Of a stretch of 64,000 nucleotides of DNA, positions 1 through 10,224 are shown piece by piece. The translations under genes were made by a program, and so were the position numbers. The stretch is from Carnegiea gigantea (lineage: Eukaryota > Streptophyta > Magnoliopsida > Caryophyllales > Cactaceae), in contig JAKOGI010002734.1 of NCBI GenBank assembly GCA_029747015.1, positions 1 to 64,000 of the forward strand, given 5' to 3'. Numbering within the stretch: position 1 is the stretch's first letter; each line of letters opens with the position of its first letter. The notes under the pieces are model-generated. The model made no database searches. It had not been told where the DNA came from and worked only from the letters and a program-made list of their open reading frames with translations.

Positions 1-26
1 CCCCCCCCCCCCCCCAAAAAAAAAAA
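1..26. repeat. C15-A11 homopolymer junction
   Basis: A run of 15 C followed directly by 11 A opens the window. The same C-run-then-A-run arrangement recurs near 18201, 25024, 30542 and 39681. At 30542 it ends an inserted segment that has a target site duplication, so this one may also be a retroposon tail, but no duplication can be checked at a window edge. Confidence 0.8.
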
Positions 27-880
27 GAAAAAACAAGGGAGCTTCACCCAGGAACGTTGGGCACATTACAACCGTGTGCTCCACCTTCGATTAAAAATTC
101 ACCATTAAGTGCTGCTGTCACATAGTTTGACCACTTTGCCTTACCATTAAACTCCAAAGAAGTGAAAAAAGAAAAAAAGGACACCTGCTACTATCACTGC
201 CAACATTGCTTTCATGGCAAACACCATGGGAATTGGGCAAGGAAACAAACATGAAGAAGAGGCATTACATACCAAATGATTGAAGATACATCATTACCAT
301 GAAAAGTTATAATACTCTGCACTGAGAATGATTTTTCAAGTGGTCTGTGGAATGGCAGCTCCCTTTTGTAGCAATGCTATTTACTGACATCCTCATTGTA
401 ATTTTCACAGATTGTTACATGTACGCAAAGGTTCATTTTGTATATTTTGGGTACACTACACTTCCTCCCAAGAATTGTAACCGCTACAACCAGTAAAAAT
501 GCTAGTTTATTAGATTTCCTTAAGCCTAAAACTTCAAAAAGCTGCTCTTTTTGGCATGATAACTTCTATCCTCAACTATTTGTAATGCCAGAAAACTTCT
601 CTCATTGAAGTCACACTGATAAGATCTGTGGAAGTTTCTCCTCCTAGAGAGCATATGTAGCTTATGATAGTGACCTCGACCCTACTACACTAATTGTTTC
701 AGACCCATTCCGTGAATTCTCCCAAAAAATCTAACACTACTGCCAATACTTAAACTTCCAACAGATATCTAAACTAACACTTAGAGCTAACTGATCATGA
801 CAACGACTCCCAAACCAATGCGCATACAAACCAAAACCAAAATAAAGTGACGAGAAAGGGATTTGAGACCTACATCTTAC
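27..880 (-). other. Intron 1 of the CSLC-like gene (partial)
   Basis: Non-coding DNA downstream (minus strand) of the first CSLC exon. The intron opens with GTAAGATG at 880. I looked for the expected continuation (V-Y-Q-Q-S, then a D-D-S/D motif) and did not find it, so the next exon must lie beyond the left edge. Confidence 0.7.
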
Positions 881-1615
881 CTCCCTCTCATTGCACATTG
901 GTATCTGCACCAACACCATGGGATAATCCGCCATCGATGTATTGGATGAATACTCCATAACGGCCACCGGCTTAATCCCACGCAACTTGATCCAAATGCA
1001 CCCCAACATCAGCAGCGCTCGATCCACCGACTGCACCAAAAACAAAACAATGCAGACATTGGACAAGCTCTGCAATGGCGGAGCAAGGTATTCGCCTCTA
1101 GCCCTTAACCAAGTCGCATAAACAAGCTCAACGAACCCTAGAACCTCTGCCTTGTGCAACGATGGCGGGCTAAAATGCCACCCTTTGAAGTAAGCAACGA
1201 GCTCGAAACACAACAAAGTCAATACAATCACCAATAGGACTTTGATTATCCGGTAAAATCGAGATTCGGAGGGGGGAAGCGGCGACGATGAATTCGACGC
1301 GATGCGACGATTGGCAGTCCGGAAGAGATTGAGGAACCCTGAAAAAAGAGAGGAGAGAGAATGGAGAAGGTGTTGAAGCTTCAAGAGGTAGAAGAAGGAG
1401 AGTTGGCGAGCGCTGCGAGAGCGATGGCGGTCCTTGCCGAAGGGCGAATCAATGGCGGAGCAGGGAGAAGAACCGGGGCTCCGAATGTCGACGGTGAGGA
1501 AAGTGTTGTTGTTATCGGAGCAGGAAGAAGAGGAGGTAGGGAGGTCGGTGTGATTCTCTCTCTCTCTCTGCTTGTTCCACCATTCTTGGAACTCGTAGTT
1601 CGGAGGACGAGACAT
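881..1615 (-). CDS. CSLC-type xyloglucan glucan synthase, first exon (partial gene)
   Basis: Cellulose synthase-like C enzymes (GT2 family) make the beta-1,4-glucan backbone of xyloglucan in the Golgi. The exon encodes 245 residues from ATG at 1615. The N-terminus MSRPPNYEFQEWWNKQR is the CSLC hallmark. A Ser-rich cytosolic stretch follows (about 26-60), then a first membrane helix (about 123-143), the conserved Y-F-K-G-W-H-F segment (142-148), Y-L-A-P-P-L-Q-S-L (176-184) and a second helix (about 185-209). The exon ends in V-Q-I-P-M-C-N-E-R-E, just before the catalytic domain. The donor after GAG at 881 (GAG|GTAAGATG) falls where V-Y-Q-Q-S continues in the family. The catalytic D, D, D, QxxRW motifs lie in exons outside the window. 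The N-terminus looks closest to the CSLC6 type from memory. The plus-strand ORF across 1361-1699 is a shadow of this exon. Confidence 0.93.
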
Positions 1616-1737
1616 AGAAATCGAAGAGCAGAGCTTGAGAGAAGGATTTCAATGGCGGTTCCTCGTCTTCTTCGTTTGATCTTCTGCAGATCTGTGTAGC
1701 ATTGCAGATGCAGTTTGCAGCAAAATTCTCTCTCCTC

Positions 1738-1743
1738 CTCTAT

Positions 1744-1778
<35 letters not shown>
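1738..1778. repeat. (CT)n microsatellite in the CSLC 5' region
   Basis: A CT-rich tract with a long pure (CT)n core lies about 125-160 bp upstream of the CSLC ATG, in or near the 5' leader. Read on the gene's strand it is (GA)n, a common feature of plant leaders and core promoters. A shorter CT run (1554-1568) is inside the exon itself. Confidence 0.85.
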
Positions 1779-1789
1779 CCCGCTGTGTA

Positions 1790-2100
1790 ATTTTTTTGCG
1801 ATGCAGGGCCTGTCACTTTCTCCCTCCTCTGTCTTAAGGATCCGAATTTTAAGGTTTAAAATGAGCGGCTATATTTAGCAAGAGTGTTTAGTTCAGAAAA
1901 TTTAAATTAAATACAAACAAACTTGATTTTCTAATCATTTAGGATCGTATCATACCGTTATCACAAGCTTGTTGGTCATGATAATGATGAGTGTTGATCA
2001 TTGTTGATGAAGTTCTATGAGTGATGAATATTATGAAATCATAAGCTATCAAATAGAGGGTCGGAAAAAAAAAAAAAAACTCATATCCACTTAGAATCCG
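1790..2100. other. Intergenic, upstream of the CSLC-like gene
   Basis: AT-rich DNA with no coding signal; a poly-A tract lies near 2065-2080. The CSLC promoter must be here, but no TATA box can be assigned with confidence. Confidence 0.5.
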
Positions 2101-2109
2101 TAAAACTCG

Positions 2110-2700
2110 CTTCAATAGGTATGGATATTGGTGGTAAAACTGAAAAAAATGTATATGCAAAAGATATTGCTAAAATGGGTATGATTATGGGTATAGGTCC
2201 TACCCGCGGCCATATCCGTTTTATCAATACCTGCCTCGTACCCGTCTCATATAAAACTCATATCCGTTTGTTTAAAGTTCTGATTTGTAGTTTATACTTG
2301 GATATTTCACTACTTGCTTTGAGTTGTATAATATTCAAGATTTTGGTGAGACATTTTATTAAAAATTATAATTTTCAAGTGATAATTTATTGTTTTGATG
2401 GACAAACTTTTAGTTGTATTCGACGTGATATGATATATTGTTAGAAGCTTGATGCTAATGTGATATATTGGCTATTTGATGTGGAATATCGGTATAAAAT
2501 GGGTTCAATTCTTTTTTGTCTATACGTACCTGAATAAAACCTGCATACCCACTATACCTAGTAGGTATAAATATGGGTATAGTTTTACAACACCCGATGG
2601 GTATAGCCCAAGCCGTATGGGTATGGGTATGGATTTTGAAAATGGGCATGAGTGAGGGTATGGCTAAATTTGCCCCGTATCCGCCCCATTGCCACCCATA
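2110..2700. repeat. Dispersed non-coding repeat rich in GGTATGGG/CCCATACC words
   Basis: The stretch is built of recurring words such as GGGTATGG, GGTATAGG and CCCATACC and closes with GCCCCATTGCCACCC. This composition and ending resemble the 455-460-bp hAT-like elements at 14541 and 32527, whose ends read GGTGG...CAATG / CCACC. I could not find a clean inverted repeat or target duplication, so the boundaries are approximate. ORFs inside it have no recognisable product. Confidence 0.45.
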
Positions 2701-4480
2701 ATCAAATATGGTTGCTAATATTGATGAGGATTAATTAATGTTGATGAGTGTCAATCAATATTAGATGAGTATTGAGTGATGATAATAAGTATTTTATAAT
2801 TAGTGAAAATGATCACACTTTAAGGTATTTTTTTTCAACTTCTGATAAGTACTTATCATTAATATTCAGCACATTTGTGCACAATTAAATATAATTCAGT
2901 ACGATTCAGCATAATTCATTAGTACAATTGAGCACATGAAAAAGTATTCAATTGATTGGATTGTGATTAAACCCAAATCACCTATTGCTAATCGATAATT
3001 GTACTCATTTTACTAATAAGATGAACATATTTATTGTTCTTGTAAAATTCATCGAAAATTGAAAAAAATTACATTATGTAACTAAAATAAAATGCCTCAC
3101 ACTTTTACGTATAACATAAAAATATCAATATTATTGTTTTCGTAAAATGCATACTATTTTGATGAGTCATTATATTATTTAAATACATAGATTTGTCATA
3201 AATTATGTTAAACTACATAATTATTTTAAGAACCATAATCATTTTAAAAACTTAATTGAAATTGAAATGCAATTTTTTTGGAAAATATTGCTCATCAAAA
3301 AATAATAAATTTACTAACAAATTAAATTTCATATCCAATATATCCATAAATTTAACTAGCCCCATATTTTTTATCCTAAAAGAACTACCCCATATTTGAA
3401 TTTTCGCTGTCATCAATTACGCAATTTTTTTTAAAAAAATCAATTTATGCTAAGAATATATTGAATGGCTAATCCTAAATATTTCCAATGTCGACTTCTA
3501 ATGTTCTAACTACTGCCCGAATTGTCTTCTCGTTAGTTCTAGTTATAGCTATTTTCAAGAACGACTGAATGATACATCCATTGCTTACAATACAAGAAGT
3601 TGTTGTGTTAATGCTAAAGCAACTACAAACTGAACATATATTCACAAATTATTTGTATATTGTACATTTCATTTAAAAAAGGTCTTTTACAATTTAATGT
3701 ACAACAATGATAATGTATAAAATACAATTTTTTGGGGGAAAATATTTACATTCTACTATAATATAAATAAATACGCATTTACAAGCGTTCATTTTCAGAG
3801 CATGCACAGTTGAAGAACTATATAAACATATCTCCATGTTTTATCTCTAATTATGTAAACTCATTTAGCATCATTCAATATGTTTCATTATGGTTCAATA
3901 TGTTTCATCAATAAGTACTTGTTATAAGTAAAAAAAAAAAAAAATCCTAAATATTAATTTATTTTATTGCCTTTTTCCCCTATTCAAATGGAGCGTACAG
4001 AGCGATGCAATTATTAGCAATGGTGTATTGCGCATAGGGGGAAATTTTCAATAAGGATCTCTCAAAATGTTTAGCGTCTCAGTTCTAAGTTCTAACCACT
4101 TAATTAAGAATTTATTAACGTTATAGTTGATGCAATTTTTTCATTGTCTATTATTACGCATTAAGAGTGTCAAATGATCATACTTTGAAGATTTTACTTA
4201 TAAGTTTAATACGAAATGTATAATTAGCAACTAATTTTTGTGTGATTTTTAACTTGATGAAGTCAACGTGCGATTGAGCCAAAAGAACAATCAAGGAGGT
4301 GCTTGCTCCAATTTTCCAAATAAAATGCAAATAAGCAAGCTATCAGTATCAGTGTATCACCCATAAAGTCACCTTGATTTACACCTTTAGTTCAGCAAGC
4401 AAACAACTATTTTAGGAAGTACATTAATAAGAGCCCAAAAAGCTATCGCTGAATAGCGCATTAGACATAAACTCACAAAA
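2701..4480. other. AT-rich intergenic region, nothing recognised
   Basis: About 1.8 kb of strongly AT-rich sequence with many stops in all frames, short poly-A and poly-T runs, and no domain, RNA gene or clear transposon end. Confidence 0.6.
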
Positions 4481-4562
4481 ACAATACATCCGCCAACCCC
4501 AAACCAGTAAGCTTTCAACCGTAAGAAGACTTATTTGGTAGCATGAAGAAGACCACAAAGCG

Positions 4563-5040
4563 CGTTCGTCAAAATCAACTTTGATGGATCCAAAACTTCA
4601 CAAGGAGCAGCAGGAGGGTTTCATTCTTCGTAATTTGAAAAGAGAGATTTATTCAAATAGTAGCATTCTATTTGGGAGCAGTGTTAGTTTTGGTACCAAA
4701 AGCAACAACTATGAGAAACGGTATCAAAACAGTAATACAAGAATGTTTTACTTATATCCATATTGAGGCAGACAATAAAATTCTTATCAAAGCAGTTAAA
4801 TGCCACATTCAAACGCCATAGAAGATCCAAGTTTTGATAGAAGATATTCACACTTATATTCAACTTTGTAACAATGTTCTTATTACTCATAGTTTTAGGC
4901 AAAGGAATTGTGCAGCCGATTAACTAGCAAAGTATGGTCTGTCATTACATTCTGTAGTTGTGTGGAATGAGGTTCCACATAGGAAACATTGTATCCTTTA
5001 TAGGGATAATTTAGGAAGAACCCTTGAGAAAAGAGTTACC
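4563..5040 (+). pseudogene. RNase H-like domain relic of a plant retroelement
   Basis: Translation across frames gives F-V-K-I-N-F-D-G-S near 4566, then G-A-A-G-G-F-I-L-R-N, A-T-T-M-R-N-G, and I-H-I-E-A-D-N-K, followed by N-C-A-A-D-x-L-A-K. This is the RVT_3-type RNase H domain found at the C-terminus of many plant non-LTR reverse transcriptases, with the first Asp (FDGS) and the E-A-D acidic pair still visible. The frame shifts near 4620 and stop codons interrupt it (for example just before L-A-K at about 4922), so it is not functional. No reverse transcriptase domain precedes it, so it is an isolated 3' remnant. Confidence 0.7.
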
Positions 5041-5070
5041 TAAATCGTGTTCTTATTTTTCTTACATACA

Positions 5071-5081
5071 TAGTAGTAGTA

Positions 5082-5134
<53 letters not shown>

Positions 5135-5149
5135 TAAAAAAAAAAAAAA
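5071..5149. repeat. (TAG)n(TAA)n microsatellite with poly-A
   Basis: A short (TAG) start leads into about 17 TAA units and then a run of about 13 A. It lies just downstream of the RNase H relic and could be its expanded A-rich tail, although the order and spacing do not prove this. Confidence 0.9.
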
Positions 5150-5894
5150 CGTCAGGGATCTGCCGTAGGTTCCTCATCCCTGGATAGCTTGAGTAGCATT
5201 ATGTATCTGGGATGGTCTTTTCTAATTAAATCAAGGAAGCATGTAAATATCATGGAAGATGACCTGCAATTTGGAATCACTTAATTTGGAATACTTTATT
5301 GGCTGACTTGTCCAAAACTACATATATTTTCTTAGGCTTGCATGAGTTGCATCCCAATCTTCGAAGCTGATCTCCACTTAAGTATAGTTGTGTGAGAACT
5401 TTGACTTTCAACGTTATAGACATAAATAAAATTTGTTTAAGTTGAATGCAACCTAAGCCTGTTCTCGGGACTATTCTTTTCGGTGGTAAATTGTAGTGAA
5501 AAATAGGGAGGAGAGAGAAGAACGAGATAAAGTTAGATTCGCTTATGAGTTGGATGAGGCATCTTATTTCTGAAATGCTTAGGATGGAGTGAGAAGGGGT
5601 GTAAATAGTTGCAAAATTGAAATGTACCCACTAAAGCACATGTTTTTTGTGCTATTTTTCACATGATTTTGCATCCTAGTTGTTTTCTCCCTGGCGCCTT
5701 CAATTTTGTTGCTATATTTTTTTAAACAAAAATAACTTCATAACGGTCGTTTTCATTTTAAAAATTGTCCGATTTATTTAGAATTCAAAGAGAGAGCTTT
5801 TTATTTGTGTAACATAATGACAACACATACTCCAATTGCTTTCAATGTAAAACCCCTGTTTTTTGTTGTATCTCATAGGTATTTTAAATACTTC
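5150..5894. other. Intergenic region with a degenerate MITE end
   Basis: No gene is visible. Near 5459-5495 the words CCTGTTCTCGGGACTATTC and TTTTCGGTGGTAAATTG resemble the terminal repeat of the MITEs at 5898 and 15409. It may be the left end of a larger or broken element of that family. Confidence 0.4.
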
Positions 5895-5897
5895 TAA

Positions 5898-6013
5898 GGG
5901 CATATTCCTTTCGTGGGTAAATTGGGGTGGATAAAAAGGTTAAAATGAATTGAAGTAGATTGAGGTGGGGTGAGGTTGTTATTTCAAAATTTACCCACGA
6001 AAAGAACAGGCCC
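5898..6013. mobile_element. 116-bp PIF/Harbinger (Tourist-like) MITE
   Basis: Imperfect terminal inverted repeats: the left end reads GGGCATATTCCTTTCGTGGG and the right end reads, on the other strand, GGGCCTGTTCTTTTCGTGGG. Both continue into TAAATT. A TAA trinucleotide flanks each side (5895-5897 and 6014-6016), the target duplication expected for PIF/Harbinger elements. There is no coding capacity. Confidence 0.8.
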
Positions 6014-6016
6014 TAA

Positions 6017-6818
6017 ATGCTGGGAGGCTTCCTCCGTTAATAGGTCCCCTTTGCAATATAAGAACCAAGCTATTTCAGTATAGTTTACTCCTTGTTTCAA
6101 AATAATTCTTATGCATATCTTCAAATTGTGGATTCAGTTTTGGAAGTCGGGTTACCGCCGACTGAACTTTTTTTTTTTTTTTTTTTTAGTGCAAAGAAAA
6201 GGATACCCTAACCCATTTTTGTGTGTTATAGAGCTGGCAATCAAATGGAACTAAAGTCGATTTATTCAACGAAAGAAAATTAATATAATAAAAACACTAA
6301 AATCATGCTTTGATATGCAATAATCAAAATGTGTACATTTTCATATGAAGTTTGGGCTTTATTATGCCAGATGTGCACTCTCCTCAATAAATTTATATTT
6401 TGCTCCTGTTGCATTGTTGTATCATCTCAAGCTTCGTTATATCTGATATATCACTTGCTAACTCCCTTAAAGCTTTAGTTTAAGCCTTCATGCTCTGCCC
6501 AAATCTGGGTGCACAGAGACACGGAACAGACAAGAGTTAACAAAGCATAAAAAACAAGAGCAGAGGGTGCTAATACTGAGCTTACTGAATGTGTGTGTGG
6601 GATTCACTTGATATGAGTTCTAAATCCAATTTCAATTCAACTTTATCAAAATTAAGTCGATTTGTTTTTGTTAGGTTACAATTTATTTAAGTATATTTCA
6701 AGCATAATCAATATTTTCTTATTTGTCTAATAACATGTCTGTCCATTATTACAAGTGGTAGCCCCTTCCCCCCAAAAAATGAGAGAAGAAAAGAAACATA
6801 AAAAAGGGCCAAAACACT
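6017..6818. other. Intergenic, nothing recognised
   Basis: Non-coding DNA between the MITE and the tRNA gene. It contains a poly-T run at about 6168-6187. No gene, repeat pair or regulatory element could be supported. Confidence 0.5.
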
Positions 6819-6822
6819 AAAA
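6819..6822 (-). terminator. Pol III terminator of tRNA-Phe
   Basis: Four T residues on the minus strand directly follow the discriminator base of the tRNA. A second TTTT lies a few bases further on as a backup. Confidence 0.8.
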
Positions 6823-6847
6823 TGCGGTGAGCGTGGATCGAACACGC

Positions 6848-6890
<43 letters not shown>

Positions 6891-6895
6891 CCCGC
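6823..6895 (-). tRNA. tRNA-Phe (GAA)
   Basis: The reverse complement folds into a 73-nt cloverleaf: acceptor GCGGGGA/TCACCGC with discriminator A, D arm containing TAGCTCAGTTGG (A box), anticodon loop CTGAAGA with anticodon GAA, and T arm containing GTTCGATCC (B box). There is no intron and CCA is not encoded, as expected for a nuclear eukaryotic tRNA gene. A TTTT run follows the 3' end immediately on the minus strand (complement of 6819-6822), the normal Pol III terminator. Confidence 0.97.
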
Positions 6896-7610
6896 TGCTT
6901 GCAGCAACTTCGGTTTGTTCTTTACTCAATGTGACGCAATCCTGGTTATTTACCCTTGCTTTGCAGGCCCTCCTCCCTCCTCATCAGTTCTAAGTCAGCT
7001 TCTCTGAATTCAATTCGTGTCTAAAATTTCTGGAAATCTGTGGTTGTAGACTTGAAAGATATCATGGCAGCGAAGACGAATGTTTCCGCATTGAAGGGAA
7101 ACAGAGTGTTCATAAGGGTTAATCTAAATATACCATTGGACGATAATTTGAACATCACCGATGATGCCAGAATGCGTGCCGCTGTTCCTACAATCAAATA
7201 CTTGATGGATCATGGCGCTAAGTTCGTTCTCTGCACTTGTCTGGTAATTAATCCATCCCTCTCTTCTCTTTGTGTTGTTCGTGGTTTTTTCCCCAAATGG
7301 GTTTGCATTCCTCTGCTGCTGTGCATCTGGGTTTCGTTTGAATATATGGAATTTAAATTTACTAGTTTGAAGGGTTTGCTTAATGAGTTCGTTTTCCTGT
7401 AATGTGTCATATATTTCGTTTGTCCCATTTCTCTTCTTGTATGAGAACTGAGAAGTGACACACTTATTAAAAGAATGGTTGTTGTGCAATATAATTTAGG
7501 TTTTGGGTGAATAAAGCACAATGTTTTTGATCTAGTGATGGTTTAGGAGAGTCAATTTGGGAGACAAATCAGAGGGGAAAATAATTGACTAGGAAGGTGG
7601 AAAAGCAAAC

Positions 7611-7792
7611 TGTTGGGAATGTCACACATGAGTAAAGAAGTGCCACATCGGGAGTTTGAGAAGAAGGGTCATGGTATATAAGTGAAGTGGGCTACTCCTC
7701 CTATTACCAATTGGTTTTAGGATGGAACCTCCCTTGGGCTTATTACCATGCACCTTGGTTGAAGTTGGCTCCTTCCTTGGATCTCCCCAACA
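7611..7792 (+). repeat. 5' LTR (182 bp) of the mosaic element
   Basis: Starts TGTTGGGAATGTCACAC and ends GATCTCCCCAACA. It contains a TATA-like word (GGTATATAAG, about 7672). It pairs with 10043-10224, with 8 substitutions counted between them. Confidence 0.93.
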
Positions 7793-7794
7793 AG

Positions 7795-7806
7795 TGGTAT
7801 CAGAGC
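7795..7806 (+). other. Primer-binding site (initiator tRNA-Met type)
   Basis: TGGTATCAGAGC, two bases after the 5' LTR, complements the 3' end of plant initiator tRNA-Met. The same word occurs again at 9797-9808. Confidence 0.9.
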
Positions 7807-7817
7807 TTTGGTTTAGG

Positions 7818-9167
7818 ATGTCTTCTATCATGAAGGTAGATATTCAGAAATTCGATGGGGAGATTAGTTTTAATCTCTGGAAGGTGCAGATGAGAGCAGT
7901 TCTCATTTAGCAGGGGATGTGGAAGGTTCTGAAGGGACCTCACGTGAAACCTGAGAAGATAACAGAAGAACTGTGGGTTAAAGATGTGAAGAAGAGACGT
8001 GGGTCGTTGACGGAGGACGAATAGGAGGGACTGGAGCTGAAAGCGGTTTCAGCTATATAGTTGTACTTGGCACCACATGTCTTGTGAGAGGTGCTTGATA
8101 AGACAACTACGGTGGATCTTTGGGTTCGGTTGGAGGAACTCTACATGACGAAGAGTCTCGCCAACAAGATCCGTTTGAAGGAAAGGTTGTATACCTTTCG
8201 TATGGCTGAAGGTACCCCTGTCCAAAAACATTTGAATGAGTTTAACTCTATTCTTGTTGACTTGAAGAGTTTAGATGTGAAAGTTGAGGTTGAGGATGAG
8301 GATAAGGCTATTTTGCTTGTTGTGTCGTTACCCCCTTCTTATAAGCACTTTAAGGAGATTATACTATATAGTAATTCTAATACTATATCATTTGAAGATG
8401 TTAAGTCAAATCTGTTGTCTAAGGAGAAGTTTGATCTTGACATTCATGCTGATTCTGCTGAGGGATTAGCAGTAAAGGGTACAACAACTGAAAAGGGGAA
8501 CGGTAATAGGAGTAAGAACCGTTCTAAGTCTAAAAATCCTCATGCTGGTAAGACCTGCAATTACTGTGGTAAATTGGGTCATATTGTTGCTAACCGCTGG
8601 AAATTGTAAAAGAAGAAGGAGAAAGAAGAAGATAATTTTCAGGAGTCTGCTGAAGTTTCGTTTGCTGAATCTGATTCTGATGGTGACGTTCTGTTTGTTA
8701 CCTCTACTGAAGGGGGGAGCGATTCTGATTGGATTCTTGATTCTGGGTGTACCTATCATATGTGTCCTCACAAGGATTTGTTTTCAACATATGATCCAGT
8801 TGATTCATCTGTTGTTCACATGGGCAATAATGCCCAATGTAATGTAACTGGAATTGGTACTGTTAAAATCAAGACCCATGATGGTGTTGTCAGGACTTTA
8901 TCGAATGTTCGTCACGTTCCTAACTTGAAGCGTAACCTCATCTCGTTGGGCACCCTTGAATCCAAAGGGTGCAAATATTCAGTTGAAGGTGGAGTTCTGA
9001 AGGTCTCAAAGGGCAGTAGGATTCTGCTGAAGGGTTTGAGGTAAGGAGGCCTCTATATCTTGCAGGCATCTACTGTGACAGGTTATATGAAGGAAAGTTC
9101 ATATAAGTCATCTCCCAGAGCTAAGTTCAAGCATTGCTTGGACTTAGTTGGTATTCGCAGTATTTGA
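7818..9167 (+). pseudogene. Copia gag-protease relic fused in frame to the polyprotein C-terminus
   Basis: Starts M-S-S-I-M-K-V-D-I-Q-K-F-D-G, a Ty1/Copia gag start, with gag (UBN2-type) through about 8480, including Y-T-F-R-M and L-P-P-S-Y-K-H-F. The zinc knuckle C-N-Y-C-G-K-L-G-H-I-V-A-N-R has Arg (CGC) where the fourth ligand Cys is expected. The aspartic protease motif W-I-L-D-S-G-C-T-Y-H-M is at about 8732-8764, and the domain continues to about 9080. Directly after S-T-V-T-G the sequence jumps to K-F-K-H-C-L-D-L-V-G-I, the usual Copia polyprotein C-terminus, so integrase, reverse transcriptase and most of RNase H are deleted. The whole stretch stays in one frame but has several in-frame stops (for example at 7908, 8607 and 9042), so it cannot make a full protein. 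Confidence 0.88.
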
Positions 9168-9169
9168 GC

Positions 9170-9216
9170 GCCCTTCGGGGCATTGCCCCTTGGAAGGGGC
9201 GTCACCCTTCGGGGTG
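9170..9216 (+). other. Three consecutive GC-rich hairpins, two with UUCG tetraloops
   Basis: Between the Copia stop codon and its polypurine tract lie GCCC-TTCG-GGGC (9170-9181), GCCCCTTGGAAGGGGC (9185-9200) and CACCC-TTCG-GGGTG (9203-9216). All stems pair perfectly, and two close a C(UUCG)G tetraloop, among the most stable RNA loops. The position in the 3' untranslated part of the element RNA suggests an RNA structure, but the function is unknown. Confidence 0.75.
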
Positions 9217-9265
9217 CGATGACGGAGTCAGAGAGCAGTGTTGGATTTTGGTCCAAGGTGGAGAT

Positions 9266-9794
9266 TGTTGGGTTTATGGCCCAAATTCCTTTGACCGGCT
9301 ACTTGGAATCTAAGATCATATTGTGTGTTTGAGATCTTCTATATTATGAAAATTATATTATTCTCATATTTTGAGTTGAAGATTTTTTTCTTTTTTGGAA
9401 AGATGAGATTTGGTGATCAAGATACCGTGGTGGTTAGGGTTTTCTCATCCTAACCTTCCTGCCCCTATATAAAGGGGACATACCTGGGATCTAAAATCAC
9501 TCCAGTACTCATACATACATTGAGAGGTAGAAGTATTTTATGAGAGATTACAATAGAGAGGTTGTAATTCTGTTCTTAGATCAAATCACTGTGGTGATTG
9601 TGATCGTGTTGTATTCTTCCTGCTCATAGTGAATTGTTCTGGTGTTGTCGCCGTCCGTGGTTTTTCCCGCATTGGTTTTCCACGTTAAATCTCTTGTCTT
9701 CTTATTTCTGTTTTCTGTTATTCACTTGAATTCTGAATCTCTAACTCATCATATCGCTTCCGCTATTATTGTTGCTCTAATATTATTCCTAACA
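9266..9794 (+). repeat. Internal 529-bp Copia LTR
   Basis: Begins TGTTGGGTTTATGG after a polypurine tract (AAGGTGGAGAT) and ends ATTCCTAACA directly before a primer-binding site. It has a TATA box (CTATATAAAGGGG, about 9465). No partner copy exists in the window: the 5' end of the Copia core abuts the 182-bp LTR instead. A single LTR with a polypurine tract on its left and a primer-binding site on its right is the junction found in a one-LTR circle. Confidence 0.85.
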
Positions 9795-9796
9795 AG

Positions 9797-9808
9797 TGGT
9801 ATCAGAGC
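9797..9808 (+). other. Second primer-binding site
   Basis: TGGTATCAGAGC again, two bases after the internal Copia LTR. Sequence to its right (to 10042) is unrelated to Copia gag and runs into the polypurine tract GAGGGGGAGAT before the 3' LTR, so it probably belongs to the small element. Confidence 0.88.
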
Positions 9809-10042
9809 CGATGGTGCGTTCGGCTAGGCAACAAAAAGGTGTGGCATGGTGGACCCCATGGATGAGCTTGGTGAAATGACACGCAGGTGTTGATCGAGCG
9901 GTAATACGTGTGCTGCAGCGTGGCTCGGTGGTGTGGATAAGCTCTTGATGGTGGTGGCTTGACACCTTGGTAAATGCTTCCGCTCAAGGGGGAGCTTGTG
10001 CATTGATGTGGTGTGAAAGAGACTCATGTGTGAGGGGGAGAT

Positions 10043-10224
10043 TGTTGGGAATGTCACACATGAGTAAAGAAGTCTCACATCGGGAGTTTGAGAAGAAGGG
10101 TCATGGTATATAAGTCAAGTGGGCTACTCCTCCTATTGCCAATTGATTTTAGGATGAAACCTCCCTTGGGCTTGTTGCCATGCACCTTGGTTGAAGTTGG
10201 CTCCTTCCTTGGATCTCCCCAACA
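10043..10224 (+). repeat. 3' LTR (182 bp) of the mosaic element
   Basis: Partner of 7611-7792, preceded by polypurine tract GAGGGGGAGAT and followed by the target duplication CAAAC. Confidence 0.93.

Larger units (their letters stand above)
7611..10224 (+). mobile_element. Mosaic LTR retrotransposon (TRIM-like LTRs around a Copia-derived core)
   Basis: Two LTRs of 182 bp each (7611-7792 and 10043-10224) begin TGTTGGG and end CCCCAACA. They differ at 8 positions by my count and contain no indels. The element is flanked by a perfect 5-bp duplication, CAAAC, at 7606-7610 and 10225-10229, inside PGK intron 1. In order it contains: LTR, a primer-binding site matching initiator tRNA-Met, a Copia-type gag-protease frame, the C-terminal end of a Copia polyprotein, a polypurine tract, a different 529-bp LTR, a second primer-binding site, about 230 bp of unrelated internal sequence, a second polypurine tract, and the 182-bp LTR. 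Integrase and reverse transcriptase are absent, so it is non-autonomous. Confidence 0.9.

Noticed and set aside
1361..1699. Open frame on the plus strand across the CSLC exon
   Set aside because: Antisense shadow of a well-supported exon; no domain.
7040..7063. Extended PGK start (GTG) upstream of 7064
   Set aside because: Not an ATG; the family start M-A-x-K is at 7064.
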